A stretch of 6,210 bases of DNA from CAYUJH01 sp964394585 (GTDB lineage: Bacteria > Bacteroidota > Bacteroidia > Cytophagales > Flammeovirgaceae), in the NCBI GenBank assembly GCA_964394585.1, contig CAYMYI010000179.1, positions 1 to 6,210 on the forward strand, read 5' to 3'. The notes below the pieces were generated by a model. It worked only from the letters and a program-made list of their open reading frames with translations. It did no database searches and was not told the origin of the DNA. The translations under genes and the position numbers were made by a program. Positions within the stretch are counted from its first letter, which is position 1. Every line of letters begins with the position of its first letter. Positions 6,178 through 6,210 of the stretch are shown in pieces.

Positions 6178-6210
6178 TAGTATGTTTTACATGATTCGCA
6201 TATTCACTCA

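Overview
The window looks like ordinary chromosomal DNA of a member of the Bacteroidota. Four things point there: the start of a PorZ-like protein of the type IX secretion system, found only in that phylum; a DUF3127 protein; two matches to the Bacteroidota -7 promoter box (TAnnTTTG); and almost no Shine-Dalgarno sequences before the start codons. I cannot name a genus. Base composition and codon use look even across the window. I see no mobile element, CRISPR array, tRNA or rRNA.

Layout. Bases 1-791 (minus) hold the first 263 codons of porZ, which runs off the left edge. After a divergent gap of only 44 bp, a plus-strand pair follows: a small DUF3127 protein with an SSB-like acidic tail (836-1213), then guaA, GMP synthase (1253-2782). 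A 180-bp gap with a likely promoter precedes a 594-residue exported protein (2963-4747) that joins N-terminal TPR-like helices to a periplasmic-binding-protein fold. Converging on it from the right, on the minus strand, are a DUF3293 protein (4758-5186) and tsf, elongation factor Ts (5252-6085). A strong intrinsic terminator lies between tsf and DUF3293, and a weaker one lies at the end of DUF3293. The right-hand 125 bases are the tsf leader, with a -7 box and hairpins.

Functionally this is a mix of housekeeping genes (guaA, tsf), cell-envelope genes (porZ, the TPR/binding-protein fusion) and two poorly understood conserved families (DUF3127, DUF3293). Nothing shows that they form one system. 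The most interesting points are the SSB-like tail of the DUF3127 protein, the LpoA-like architecture of the exported protein, the tsf leader with its own promoter and no rpsB immediately upstream, and the DUF3293 start codon lying directly behind the tsf terminator. I do not see a convincing new biological system here.
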